DNA of 54,525 bases. It comes from Pseudomonadota bacterium. GTDB taxonomy: Bacteria > Pseudomonadota > Alphaproteobacteria > Azospirillales > Azospirillaceae. Under the pieces are notes generated by a model. That model saw only the letters and a list, made by a program, of their open reading frames with translations. It made no database searches and had not been told where the DNA came from. Below are positions 19,803 to 27,828 of this stretch, in pieces. The stretch lies in NCBI GenBank assembly GCA_023423695.1, contig JAFAFA010000103.1, positions 1-54,525 on the forward strand, given 5' to 3'. Position 1 is the stretch's first letter. Every line of letters begins with the position of its first letter. The translations under genes were made by a program, and so were the position numbers.

Positions 19803-20492
19803 GTGAGTATGCGGACTTTGGCGGCTGTCGCAACGGTTTGTGTGTGCATGGCCGGGGCCGGCCTGTGGTGGAGCGCCGGTGCGGCGCCGGCTGCACCGGA
19901 GGTGGTGCGGCTTGGCGCGCCGGACGTGCCGGACGCGACCACATCCGGGGCCACGCCCGTCGCCTCAACCGGCGTCGACAAGCTGGAGAAGTTCAAGGGA
20001 GCGGATCCCAAGCCGATGCCGCCGCTGTCCTTCATCGACGCCGAGGGGCGGCGGGTCGATCTGGCCGACTTCAAGGACCGGGTGATCCTGCTCAACCTGT
20101 GGGCGACGTGGTGCGGGCCGTGCGTGAAGGAGATGCCGTCGCTCGACCGGCTGCAGGGCCAGCTGGGCGGCGACGCCTTCCAGGTGGTGGCGCTGTCGCT
20201 GGACCGCGGCGGGCGGGCGGCGGTGGAGCCCTTCTACAAGAAGACGGGGGTGGAGCATCTTGCGGTGTTCCTCGACCCGGCGTCGGACTCGATGAAGGCG
20301 CTGTCCCTGCGCGGCCTGCCCACCACCATCCTGGTCGATCCGGAAGGCCGCGAGCTTGGCCGGGTCGAGGGAGCGGTGGAATGGGATGCGCCGGAGGTCG
20401 TCGCCTTCCTGCGCCAGCATCTCGGCCATGGAGGGGGGCGCGGCGGCGGGCCGGCGCGCGACCGCAGCGGGGTCATGAAGACCGGCGGCTGA
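19803..20492 (+). CDS. tlpA: TlpA-family thiol:disulfide interchange protein
   Basis: The 229-residue protein has an N-terminal membrane anchor or signal (AAVATVCVCMAGAGLWW), a TlpA/ResA-type thioredoxin fold and the redox motif WATWCGPC (Cys104 and Cys107 from the GTG start), with cis-proline in GLPTTILVDPEG. It should face the periplasm and reduce cysteines in cytochrome c or copper-site assembly. Start may be GTG 19803 (GAGG 5 bases upstream) or ATG 19809. The C-terminal tail (GGGRGGGPARDRSG) is Gly/Arg-rich and probably flexible. Confidence 0.9.
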   Translation: MSMRTLAAVATVCVCMAGAGLWWSAGAAPAAPEVVRLGAPDVPDATTSGATPVASTGVDKLEKFKGADPKPMPPLSFIDAEGRRVDLADFKDRVILLNLWATWCGPCVKEMPSLDRLQGQLGGDAFQVVALSLDRGGRAAVEPFYKKTGVEHLAVFLDPASDSMKALSLRGLPTTILVDPEGRELGRVEGAVEWDAPEVVAFLRQHLGHGGGRGGGPARDRSGVMKTGG

Positions 20493-20552
20493 CGGCCTTG
20501 AGGCTATGGAGTAGAGTGCGGCGGCAACCTTTCGCCTCTCCCGAGTCACCCC

Positions 20553-21311
20553 ATGACGCACTCCGCCGCTCCCGGTCCCAAGCGCTACACCATCGGTCCC
20601 GGCATCGTGATGATGCGGCAGGGCGAGCGCGCCGACCGGGCCTGGCTGATCGAGTCCGGCGAGCTGGAGGTCCTGCTGACCGCGCCGGAGGGCGGCACCC
20701 GGCGGCTGGGGGTGGTCGGCAAGGGAGCCGTGGTCGGCGAGATGGCGCTGATCGACGATGGGGAGCGCAGCGCCACCGTGCGCTCGCTGACCGAGGTCGC
20801 CTGCGTCGAGGTGACGCGGGACGCCTTCCGCGGCCTGCTGAAGCGCAGCCCGCCGCTGGCCTCATACCTGCTGCAGAGCCTGATCGCCGCCATCCGCCGC
20901 GACTATGGCCTGCCGCCGACCGAGCGGTTCGGCAACGCGGTGGATTTCCGCTCCACCAACTCGTTCCAGAAGGTTGTCGACCGCCGCATGATCCGCGAGG
21001 GGCATGTCTTCTTCAGCCCCAACGAGGCGGTGAACGCCGCCTACCTGATCCAGTCCGGCCGCGTGGCGCTCCGCCCCGGCCGCGGCACGCTGGGCGAGGA
21101 CATCGCGATCTTCGGGCCGGGCAGCCTGTTCGGCGAGATCTACCTGCTGACCGGCCGCACGCCCGACGTCACCGCAGTGGCGGTCGCCGGCGGCATCTGC
21201 GAAGTGATCGACAAGCGCAGCTTCGAGGATGCCGTGATGGCGATGCCGCCGATTTTGAAGTCGCTGACGCGGATCTACATCGCGCAGCTGACCAAGGCGA
21301 AAGTGGGGTGA
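20553..21311 (+). CDS. Tandem cyclic-nucleotide-binding-domain protein
   Basis: The 252-residue protein holds two CAP-like cNMP-binding folds and nothing else. Domain 1 (about 12-130) shows GELEVLLTAPEGG, KGAVVGEMALIDDGERSATV, close to the cyclic-nucleotide phosphate cassette (GEMAL...R.AT). Domain 2 (about 140-250) shows SGRVALRPGRG and PGSLFGEIYLLTGRTPDVTA, a degenerate cassette lacking the usual arginine context. There is no helix-turn-helix, kinase or channel part, so it is likely a sensor or adaptor. It lies 60 bases after tlpA and may be cotranscribed. Confidence 0.82.
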   Translation: MTHSAAPGPKRYTIGPGIVMMRQGERADRAWLIESGELEVLLTAPEGGTRRLGVVGKGAVVGEMALIDDGERSATVRSLTEVACVEVTRDAFRGLLKRSPPLASYLLQSLIAAIRRDYGLPPTERFGNAVDFRSTNSFQKVVDRRMIREGHVFFSPNEAVNAAYLIQSGRVALRPGRGTLGEDIAIFGPGSLFGEIYLLTGRTPDVTAVAVAGGICEVIDKRSFEDAVMAMPPILKSLTRIYIAQLTKAKVG

Positions 21312-21323
21312 GTCGTCCGGCCC

Positions 21324-22598
21324 TCAGGCCGGATCGATGACGATCACCCGGAAGTCGTTGACGTTGGTGCGGGTCGGGCCGGTGACGACCAGATCGCCCA
21401 GCGCCTTGAAGAAGCTGTAGCCGTCGTTGTCGGCGAGGAAGGCCTTGGCATCCAGGCCCAACGCCTCCGCCCGTTTCAGCGTGTCGGGGCGCAGGATGGC
21501 GCCGGCATTGTCCTCCGTCCCGTCGATCCCGTCGGTGTCGAAGGCGGCGGCCCAGATGCCGGGATGGCCGTCGAGCGCGACGGCGAGCGCCAGCAGGAAT
21601 TCGACGTTGCGGCCGCCGCGGCCCTGGCCGCGCACTGTCACCGTGGTCTCGCCGCCGGACAGGATCACGGCGGGAACCGGAGCCGGCTGGCCGTGGCGGG
21701 CGGCCTGCCGGGCGATGCCGGCATGGACCTTGGCGACCTCACGCGCTTCGCCTTCGATGGCGTCGCCCAGGATGACGGGGGTATAGCCGCGGTCGCGGGC
21801 GAGAGCCGCCGCCGCTTCCAGCGCGTCCTGCGGGGTGGCGATGATGCTGGTCTCGGCGCCCGACAGGCGCGGGTCGCCGGGCTTGGGCGTCTCGTCCTCG
21901 GCGGCTTCCAGGAAGGCGGCGACGGCGGGCGGCGGCGCGATGCCGTATTTCGCCAGGATGGCGCGGGCGTCGGCGAAGCTGGTCGGGTCGGGCACGGTCG
22001 GGCCGCTGGCGATCACCGACGGATCGTCGCCCGGCACGTCGGAAACCAGCAGCGAGACGACGCGGGCCGGATGGGCCATGGCGGCGAGCCGGCCGCCCTT
22101 CACCGCCGACAGATGCTTGCGCACGCAGTTCATCTCGCCGATGTCGGCGCCGCTCTTCAGCAGCGCCTTGGCGACGGCGCGCTTGTCGTCCAGCGTGATG
22201 CCCGGCGCCGGCAGGGCCAGCAGGGCGGAGCCGCCGCCGGAGATCAGGCAGAGCACGAGGTCGTCGGCGGTCAGCCCCTGCACCATGTCGACGATGCGCC
22301 GCGCCGCCTCCTGCCCGGCGGCGTCGGGCACGGGGTGGCTGGCCTGCACCACCTCGATCCGCTCGGTCGGCAGGTCATGGTCGTAGCGGGTGACGACGAG
22401 GCCGGTCAGCGGCCCCGGCCAATGGTTTTCCACCGTCTTCGCCATCGCCGCCGCCGCCTTGCCGGCACCGATGACCACCGTGCGGCCCTTCGGCGGCTGC
22501 GGCAGGGCCGCCGGCAGCCGGGTCTCGGCGGTCACCGCGGTGAGCGCCGCCTGGAACAGGTCGTGGAGCAGGGCGTCTGTGGTCATGGCGGTGCTCAT
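21324..22598 (-). CDS. gckA: Glycerate 2-kinase (MOFRL family)
   Basis: Phosphorylates D-glycerate to 2-phosphoglycerate; the family was formerly called hydroxypyruvate reductase (TtuD). The 424-residue protein has VVIGAGKAAAAMAKTVE, LCLISGGGSALL, the LKSGADIGEMNCVRKHLS block and the C-terminal MOFRL region GRGGRNVEFLLALAVALDG with AAFDTDGIDGTEDNAGA. The start is uncertain (ATG 22598, ATG 22586 or GTG 22631; none has a good ribosome site). It lies downstream of hyi and glxR with a palindromic repeat between, completing a glyoxylate-to-phosphoglycerate route. Confidence 0.92.
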   Translation of the reverse strand: MSTAMTTDALLHDLFQAALTAVTAETRLPAALPQPPKGRTVVIGAGKAAAAMAKTVENHWPGPLTGLVVTRYDHDLPTERIEVVQASHPVPDAAGQEAARRIVDMVQGLTADDLVLCLISGGGSALLALPAPGITLDDKRAVAKALLKSGADIGEMNCVRKHLSAVKGGRLAAMAHPARVVSLLVSDVPGDDPSVIASGPTVPDPTSFADARAILAKYGIAPPPAVAAFLEAAEDETPKPGDPRLSGAETSIIATPQDALEAAAALARDRGYTPVILGDAIEGEAREVAKVHAGIARQAARHGQPAPVPAVILSGGETTVTVRGQGRGGRNVEFLLALAVALDGHPGIWAAAFDTDGIDGTEDNAGAILRPDTLKRAEALGLDAKAFLADNDGYSFFKALGDLVVTGPTRTNVNDFRVIVIDPA

Positions 22599-22666
22599 GG
22601 TCGCGTGGGGAGCGGGGCGGATAGGATGCACGGGAATGCGGGGTGGGGAAATGGTCTGGGTGGGGT

Positions 22667-22807
22667 GTCGGCTGACGGTAGCGTTAGACCCCCACCTAAC
22701 CTCCCCCGCCGGGCGGGGGAGGGATTGCCGCCGCTCTTCCGAACAAGCGCCTAGTCCCCTCCCCCGCCCAGCGGGGGAGGGTTAGGGTGGGGGCATCGTC
22801 AGCCGAC
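22667..22807. repeat. Dispersed palindromic repeat, copy A
   Basis: Two inverted GC-rich hairpin modules (CCCCCACCTAACCTCCCCC... at 22689 and the reverse-oriented ...GGGTTAGGGTGGGGGC ending at 22794) surround a central spacer with TGCCGCCGCTCTTCC. Outside them, 22667-22677 (GTCGGCTGACG) and 22797-22807 (CGTCAGCCGAC) are perfect reverse complements. The central 22683-22794 is nearly the same as copy D at 51579-51689 in reverse. It lies between glxR and gckA. Confidence 0.9.
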
Positions 22808-22821
22808 GACTCTCCAGCCGC

Positions 22822-23706
22822 TCACTTCGACCCCACCTCATGCCCGGCCAGCAGTTCCAGCGCGCGCAGCATGCCGGAATGGTCCCAGGCCGCCCCGCCC
22901 TGCGCGGCGCAGGCGTTGAACAGCTGCTGGCAGCTGGCGGTGTGCGGCAGCGACAGGTTCAGCGCCTTGGCGCCGCTCAGCGCCAGGTTCAGGTCCTTCT
23001 GGTGCAGCTCGATGCGGAAGCCGGGGGTGAAGTTGCGGTTGATCATCCGCTCGCCATGGACCTCCAGGATGCGGGAGGAGGCGAAGCCACCCATCAGGGC
23101 CTGACGGACCTTGGCCGGATCGGCGCCGGCCTTCGACGCGAACAGCAGCGCCTCGGCCACCGCCTCGATGGTCAGCGCGACGATGATCTGGTTGGCGACC
23201 TTGGTGGTCTGGCCGTCGCCGTTGCCGCCGACCAGCGTGACGTTCTTGCCCATCTTGTCGAACAGCGGCTTGACCGTGTCGAAGGCCTCCTGCGGGCCGC
23301 CGACCATGATGGTCAGCGAGGCGGCCTTGGCTCCGACCTCGCCGCCGGACACCGGGGCGTCCAGGTAGGAGCAGCCGAGATCGTTGATGCGCTTGGCGTA
23401 TTCCTTGGTCTCGATGGGCGAGATCGAGGACATGTCGACCACGATCTTGCCCGACGACAGGCCGGCGGCGACGCCGTTCTCACCGAACAGCGCGGCGCCG
23501 ACATGGGGCGTGTCGGGCACCATGGTGATGATGACCTCGGCCGCCGCCGCGACCTCCTGGCCCGACGGGCAGGGGATGGCGCCCTTGGACGTCAGCTCGG
23601 CCGGGACGGGCTTGATGTCATGGACATAGAGGGTGTGACCGGCGTCCAGCAGATGCCCCGCCATCGGGGTGCCCATGATGCCGAGACCGATGAATCCGAC
23701 CTTCAT
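22822..23706 (-). CDS. glxR: Tartronate semialdehyde reductase (2-hydroxy-3-oxopropionate reductase)
   Basis: NAD(P)H-dependent reduction of tartronate semialdehyde to D-glycerate. The 294-residue protein shows the beta-hydroxyacid dehydrogenase pattern: MKVGFIGLGIMGTPMAGHLL dinucleotide site, DAPVSGGEVGAKAASLTIMV substrate loop, and catalytic lysine in GDGQTTKVANQIIVA. AAAGGA lies 8 bases before ATG 23706. It follows hyi by 36 bases, as in glyoxylate-utilisation operons, and precedes gckA. Confidence 0.94.
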   Translation of the reverse strand: MKVGFIGLGIMGTPMAGHLLDAGHTLYVHDIKPVPAELTSKGAIPCPSGQEVAAAAEVIITMVPDTPHVGAALFGENGVAAGLSSGKIVVDMSSISPIETKEYAKRINDLGCSYLDAPVSGGEVGAKAASLTIMVGGPQEAFDTVKPLFDKMGKNVTLVGGNGDGQTTKVANQIIVALTIEAVAEALLFASKAGADPAKVRQALMGGFASSRILEVHGERMINRNFTPGFRIELHQKDLNLALSGAKALNLSLPHTASCQQLFNACAAQGGAAWDHSGMLRALELLAGHEVGSK

Positions 23707-23742
23707 TGTACTGGTCCTTTCTCGCGTGATGGTGGGGACGCC

Positions 23743-24537
23743 TCAGGCGTGCGCCGGTTCCGTCTTGTAGGGGGCGAACCAGCCGAGCCCCTCGTTCGTC
23801 GTCGTCTTCGGCTTGTATTCGCAGCCGACCCAGCCGCTGTAGCCGATGGCGTCCAGATGCTTGAACAGGAAGGGATAATTGATCTCGCCGGTGCCGGGCT
23901 CGAAGCGGCCGGGGTTGTCGGCCAGCTGGACATGGGCGATGCGGGCGAGGTTGGCCTCGATGGTGCGGGCCAGATCGCCTTCCATGATCTGCATGTGGTA
24001 GATGTCGTACTGCACGTACAGATTGTCGGAGCCGACCTTGGCGATCAGGTCCAGCGCCTGCTTCGTCCGGTTCAGGTAGAAGCCGGGGATGTCGCGGGTG
24101 TTGATCGGCTCGATCAGCAGCTTGATACCGGCGCCGGCCAGCGCATCGGCGGCATAGGCGAGGTTGCCGGTCAGCGTGCTTTCGGCGGTGGCGGCGTCGC
24201 CGTCCTGCGGCAGGATGCCGACGAGGCAGTTCACCTGTTTGCAGCCCAGCGTGCCGGCATAGTCGATGGCGCGGGCGACGCCGTCGCGGAATTCCTGCAC
24301 GCGGTCGGGCATGATGGCGATGCCGCGCTCGCCGCCGCCCCAGTTGCCGGCGGGCAGGTTGTGCAGGACTTGGGTCAGGCCGTGCTGGCGCAGCTTCTCG
24401 GCCAGCGCGTCGGCGGGGAAGTCGTAGGGGAACAGATACTCCACGCCACGGAAGCCGGCATCGGCCGCCGCGGCGAATCGGTCGAGGAAGGGATGCTCGT
24501 TGTAGAGCATCGTCAGGTTGGCGGCGAACTGCACCAT
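23743..24537 (-). CDS. hyi: Hydroxypyruvate isomerase
   Basis: Interconverts hydroxypyruvate and tartronate semialdehyde. The 264-residue TIM-barrel protein (AP endonuclease 2 family) begins MVQFAANLTMLYNEHPFLDR and shows the metal and active-site segments LLIEPINTRDIPGFYLN, VQYDIYHMQIMEGD, HVQLADNPGRFEPGTGEINY and VGCEYKP. GGGAG precedes ATG 24537 by 7 bases. First gene of hyi-glxR-gckA. Glyoxylate carboligase, which would feed it, is not in the window. OtnI-type isomerases are close relatives, so substrate assignment rests on context. Confidence 0.92.
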   Translation of the reverse strand: MVQFAANLTMLYNEHPFLDRFAAAADAGFRGVEYLFPYDFPADALAEKLRQHGLTQVLHNLPAGNWGGGERGIAIMPDRVQEFRDGVARAIDYAGTLGCKQVNCLVGILPQDGDAATAESTLTGNLAYAADALAGAGIKLLIEPINTRDIPGFYLNRTKQALDLIAKVGSDNLYVQYDIYHMQIMEGDLARTIEANLARIAHVQLADNPGRFEPGTGEINYPFLFKHLDAIGYSGWVGCEYKPKTTTNEGLGWFAPYKTEPAHA

Positions 24538-24836
24538 GGCCGAACTCCCGGTTGCGCGTTTGGGCTGCGCTCTTGGGTTGCGGGATGGCCGCCGCGGATG
24601 GAGGGGCGGCCCTTGGGTCGGGAGCTTGACCGCCGTGCAGGCCCTTGAGCCAGTTCGATGAACGCCTTTTTCATCCAGCGGAAAGCGGGGTGTGCCAACA
24701 ATCCGGAAGGAGGTGGGCGAACCGCAGCGGAACCATGTTGACGCTTACGTCACCCTGAACTAGGCTCCGCATCACGGATCATCCGTAACCCCAGCGCCAG
24801 CAGAAGCGCCGTCTTCACAAGCCGGAGGAAACCCCA
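24538..24836. promoter_or_regulatory. Divergent intergenic region hyi / fadH
   Basis: About 300 bases carry the hyi ribosome site at the left end and a good promoter for fadH at 24738-24766 (listed separately). No site shared with the GntR-type sites further right was found here. Confidence 0.5.
24738..24766 (+). promoter_or_regulatory. Predicted promoter with overlapping palindromic operator (fadH)
   Basis: TTGACG (24738-24743), a 17-base spacer and TAGGCT (24761-24766) make a good vegetative promoter 71 bases before the start codon. The palindrome TGACGCTTACGTCA (24739-24752; 5-base arms) overlaps the -35 element, as expected for a repressor site. An acyl-CoA-responsive regulator of degradation genes is a reasonable guess. 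Confidence 0.6.
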
Positions 24837-26876
24837 GTGACCCAGCCCTATCCTCACCTGCTGGCCCCGCTCGACCTCGGCTTCACGGTGCTGAAGAACC
24901 GGGTGCTGATGGGGTCGATGCACACCGGGCTGGAAGACCGGCGCCGCCATTTTCCCAGGCTGGCCGCCTATTTCGCCGAGCGGGCGCGCGGCGGGGTCGG
25001 GCTGATGGTGACCGGCGGCTTCTCGCCCAATGTGGAGGGGTGGCTGTCGCCCTTCGGCTCCACCCTGGCGCGGCACGGGGCGGCGCGGTCGCACCGGGTC
25101 ATCACCGAGGCGGTGCATGCCGAAGGCGGCAAGATCGCTCTGCAGATCCTGCATGCCGGGCGCTATGCCTACAGCCCGCTGTCGGTGGCGCCGTCGCGCA
25201 TCAAGTCGCCGATCACCCCCTTCACCCCGCGCGCCCTGACCGCCAGGGGCGTGGAGCGCCAGATCCGCGCCTATGTCCGCTGCGCCGAGCTGGCGCGCGA
25301 GGCCGGCTATGACGGGGTGGAGGTGATGGGGTCGGAAGGCTACCTGATCAACCAGTTCCTGGTGACCCACACCAACCAGCGCACCGACAAGTGGGGCGGC
25401 TCGTACGAGAACCGCATGCGCTTCCCCGTGGAGATCGTGTCGCGCATGCGCGAAGCGGTCGGGCGCGACTTCATCATCATCTACCGCCTCTCCATGCTGG
25501 ACCTGATCCCTGACGGCAGCACGTGGGAGGAGGTGGTGCAACTCGCACAGGCGATCGAGCAAGCCGGGGCCACCATCATCAACACCGGCATCGGCTGGCA
25601 CGAGGCGCGGGTGCCGACCATCGCCACCAGCGTGCCGCGCGCTAACTTTGCCTGGGTGACGGGAAAGCTGAAGGGGGCGGTGTCGATCCCGCTCTGCACC
25701 ACCAACCGCATCAACACGCCCGAGGTCGGCGACGCGGTGATCGGCGAGGGGCTGGCCGACATGGTGTCGATGGCGCGGCCCTTCCTGGCCGATCCCGATT
25801 TCGTCGCCAAGGCGGCGGCCGGCAGGGCGGAGGCGATCAACACCTGCATCGCCTGCAACCAGGCCTGCCTGGACCACATCTTCTCCGGCAAGACGGCCAG
25901 CTGTCTGGTCAACCCGCGCGCCTGCCACGAGACGGAGCTGGTGATTGTCCCGGCTGCAAAGCGCAAGCGCGTCGCCGTGGTCGGCGCCGGCCCCGCCGGG
26001 CTGGCCTGCGCCACAACCGCTGCGGAGCGCGGGCACGAGGTCCATCTGTTCGACGCGGCGGACGAGATCGGCGGCCAGTTCAACATGGCGAAGCTGATCC
26101 CCGGCAAGGAGGAGTTCCACGAGACGCTGCGCTATTTCCGCAACCGGCTGGCGGAAACCGGGGTGGCACTGCATCTGGGCCGGCGGGTGAGCGCCGACGA
26201 TCTGACGGCTGCCGGGTTCGACGCGGTGGTGCTGGCGACCGGGGTGGTGCCGCGCGACCCGAAGATCCCCGGCCAGGACCATCCGAAGGTGCTGACCTAT
26301 GTCGATGTGCTGCGCGGTGCCAAGCCGGTGGGCCGCCGCGTCGCGGTGGTGGGGGCGGGCGGCGTCGGCTTCGACCTTGCCGAGTTCCTGGCGCATGAGG
26401 GGCCGTCGCCCAGCCTGGAGCCGGCGCTGTGGCGTGCCGAGTGGGGGGTTGGCGACCCGGCCGAGGCGCGCGGCGGCGTCGCCGGCATCCGCCCGCACCT
26501 GACTCCCCCGGCGCGGGAGATCGTCCTGCTCCAGCGCAAGGCGAGCAAGCCCGGCGCCGGGCTGGGCAAGACCACCGGCTGGATCCACCGCGCGCAGTTG
26601 AAGATGAAGAACATCCAGGCGCTGTCCGGCGTGAATTACGAGCGCATCGACGACGAGGGGCTGACCGTCAGCTTCGGCGAGAAGCGGGAGCGGGTGCAGA
26701 CGCTGGCGGTCGACAGCATCGTGCTGTGCACCGGGCAGGAGCCGTTGCGCGAGTTGCAGGCCCCGCTGGAGGCTGCCGGGCTCGCCGTCCACCTGATCGG
26801 CGGCGCCGACGTCGCGGCCGAACTGGACGCCAAGCGCGCCATCGCCCAAGGGACCAAACTGGCGGCCGATCTATAA
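24837..26876 (+). CDS. fadH: 2,4-dienoyl-CoA reductase (NADPH), FadH type
   Basis: The 679-residue iron-sulfur flavoprotein removes double bonds during breakdown of unsaturated fatty acids. N-terminal old-yellow-enzyme barrel (about 1-340) carries MGSEGYLINQF with the catalytic Tyr and GIGWHEARVPT with the catalytic His. The 4Fe-4S ligands lie in CIACNQACLDHIFSGKTASC. The C-terminal half has FAD site VAVVGAGPAGLACATTAAER and NADPH site VAVVGAGGVGFDLAEFLA, then LQRKASKPGAGLGKTTGW as in E. coli FadH. Start is GTG 24837 behind GGAGGAA. It is transcribed alone. Confidence 0.95.
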   Translation: MTQPYPHLLAPLDLGFTVLKNRVLMGSMHTGLEDRRRHFPRLAAYFAERARGGVGLMVTGGFSPNVEGWLSPFGSTLARHGAARSHRVITEAVHAEGGKIALQILHAGRYAYSPLSVAPSRIKSPITPFTPRALTARGVERQIRAYVRCAELAREAGYDGVEVMGSEGYLINQFLVTHTNQRTDKWGGSYENRMRFPVEIVSRMREAVGRDFIIIYRLSMLDLIPDGSTWEEVVQLAQAIEQAGATIINTGIGWHEARVPTIATSVPRANFAWVTGKLKGAVSIPLCTTNRINTPEVGDAVIGEGLADMVSMARPFLADPDFVAKAAAGRAEAINTCIACNQACLDHIFSGKTASCLVNPRACHETELVIVPAAKRKRVAVVGAGPAGLACATTAAERGHEVHLFDAADEIGGQFNMAKLIPGKEEFHETLRYFRNRLAETGVALHLGRRVSADDLTAAGFDAVVLATGVVPRDPKIPGQDHPKVLTYVDVLRGAKPVGRRVAVVGAGGVGFDLAEFLAHEGPSPSLEPALWRAEWGVGDPAEARGGVAGIRPHLTPPAREIVLLQRKASKPGAGLGKTTGWIHRAQLKMKNIQALSGVNYERIDDEGLTVSFGEKRERVQTLAVDSIVLCTGQEPLRELQAPLEAAGLAVHLIGGADVAAELDAKRAIAQGTKLAADL

Positions 26877-26976
26877 GGGCGCGCCACCCTCCCTCCACAG
26901 CCATGGCGGGAGTGCGGGCGCCTTTGTCACACCCGTCGGCGACGGGGGATGAGCGAAATTGCTTGCCGCTCTAGCT

Positions 26977-26990
26977 GATATATTAGTATT
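26977..26990. promoter_or_regulatory. Putative GntR-type operator, site 1 (before the gntR gene)
   Basis: GATATATTAGTATT lies 35-48 bases before the regulator's ATG in otherwise GC-rich DNA. Its 10-base core ATATTAGTAT is the exact reverse complement of ATACTAATAT at site 2 (30054-30067) before the TRAP operon. This suggests autoregulation and control of the transporter by the same protein. Confidence 0.65.
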
Positions 26991-27024
26991 CTGGTCTCCT
27001 TCGCTCCTGAGGAGGCTGGACGCC

Positions 27025-27828
27025 ATGCCATCCGGCAACCCGCCGGCCAAAACCGGCTCCACGGCCACCCGTCCGGCCAAGCCGGGCAAGGCCGCCCCAC
27101 TCCAGATCCGCCCGCCGGCCCGGCGCGACGTGCGGCGCGGCCCGACGGCCGCCGACGCCATCCACCGCGACCTGCGGGCGGAGATCGTGTCGCTGAGGCG
27201 CAAGCCGGGCGATCCGATCGCCGAGAAGCAGATCGCCGAAGCCTATGGCGTCAGCCGCACGCCGGTGCGCGAGGCGGTGCTGAGGCTGGCGGACGAGGGG
27301 CTGATCGAAATCTTCCCGCAATCCGGCACCTTCGTCGCCCGCATCCCGCTGGAAGCGCTGCCGGAGGCCGGCGTGATCCGCAAGGTGTTGGAGCGCGCCA
27401 CCGTGCGTTTCGCCGCGGAGCGTGCCAGCCGCAGCCAGATCGCGGCCCTGCGCGCCTGCCTGGAACAGCAGCGCGAGGTCGACGCGGCCGGCGACGCCAA
27501 CGGCTTCCATCAGGCCGACGAAACCTTCCACGCCCTGATCACCGAAATGGCGGGCTATCCCGGATTCTGGACGATCATCCAGCAGGCCAAGGTCCAGCTC
27601 GACCGCTGCCGGCGGCTAACCCTGCCGGTTCCCGGCCGCATGCGCACGGTGATCGCCGAACATGAGGCCATCGTCGAGGGCATCGCCGCCCATGACCCGG
27701 ACCGGGCCGAAGGGAGCCTGATCCTGCACCTGGACAACCTGCAGATCACGGTGGACGATGTGCGCAACGCAGCGCCGCTCTATTTCTCCGGCAGCCTGAC
27801 CGACGCCGTCATCGAAGGAACGCCCTGA
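27025..27828 (+). CDS. GntR-family (FadR/FCD type) transcriptional regulator
   Basis: The 267-residue protein has a basic, Pro/Ala-rich N-terminal extension of about 45 residues, then the winged helix (AEKQIAEAYGVSRTPVREAV, LRLADEGLIEIFPQSGTFVA) and an all-helical FCD ligand domain (HQADETFHALITEMAGYPGF; HEAIVEGIAAHDPDRAEGSL) with the usual metal-binding Asp/His residues. GAGGAGG lies 9 bases before ATG 27025. Its stop overlaps the next ATG by one base. Site 1 upstream and site 2 before the TRAP genes make it the likely repressor of a sugar-acid uptake pathway. Confidence 0.92.
   Translation: MPSGNPPAKTGSTATRPAKPGKAAPLQIRPPARRDVRRGPTAADAIHRDLRAEIVSLRRKPGDPIAEKQIAEAYGVSRTPVREAVLRLADEGLIEIFPQSGTFVARIPLEALPEAGVIRKVLERATVRFAAERASRSQIAALRACLEQQREVDAAGDANGFHQADETFHALITEMAGYPGFWTIIQQAKVQLDRCRRLTLPVPGRMRTVIAEHEAIVEGIAAHDPDRAEGSLILHLDNLQITVDDVRNAAPLYFSGSLTDAVIEGTP

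Noticed and set aside
22667..22807. CRISPR array or simple transcription terminator for the palindromic repeats
   Set aside because: There are only paired inverted modules, no regularly spaced direct repeats with unique spacers, and the same sequence recurs at distant sites including within a gene.
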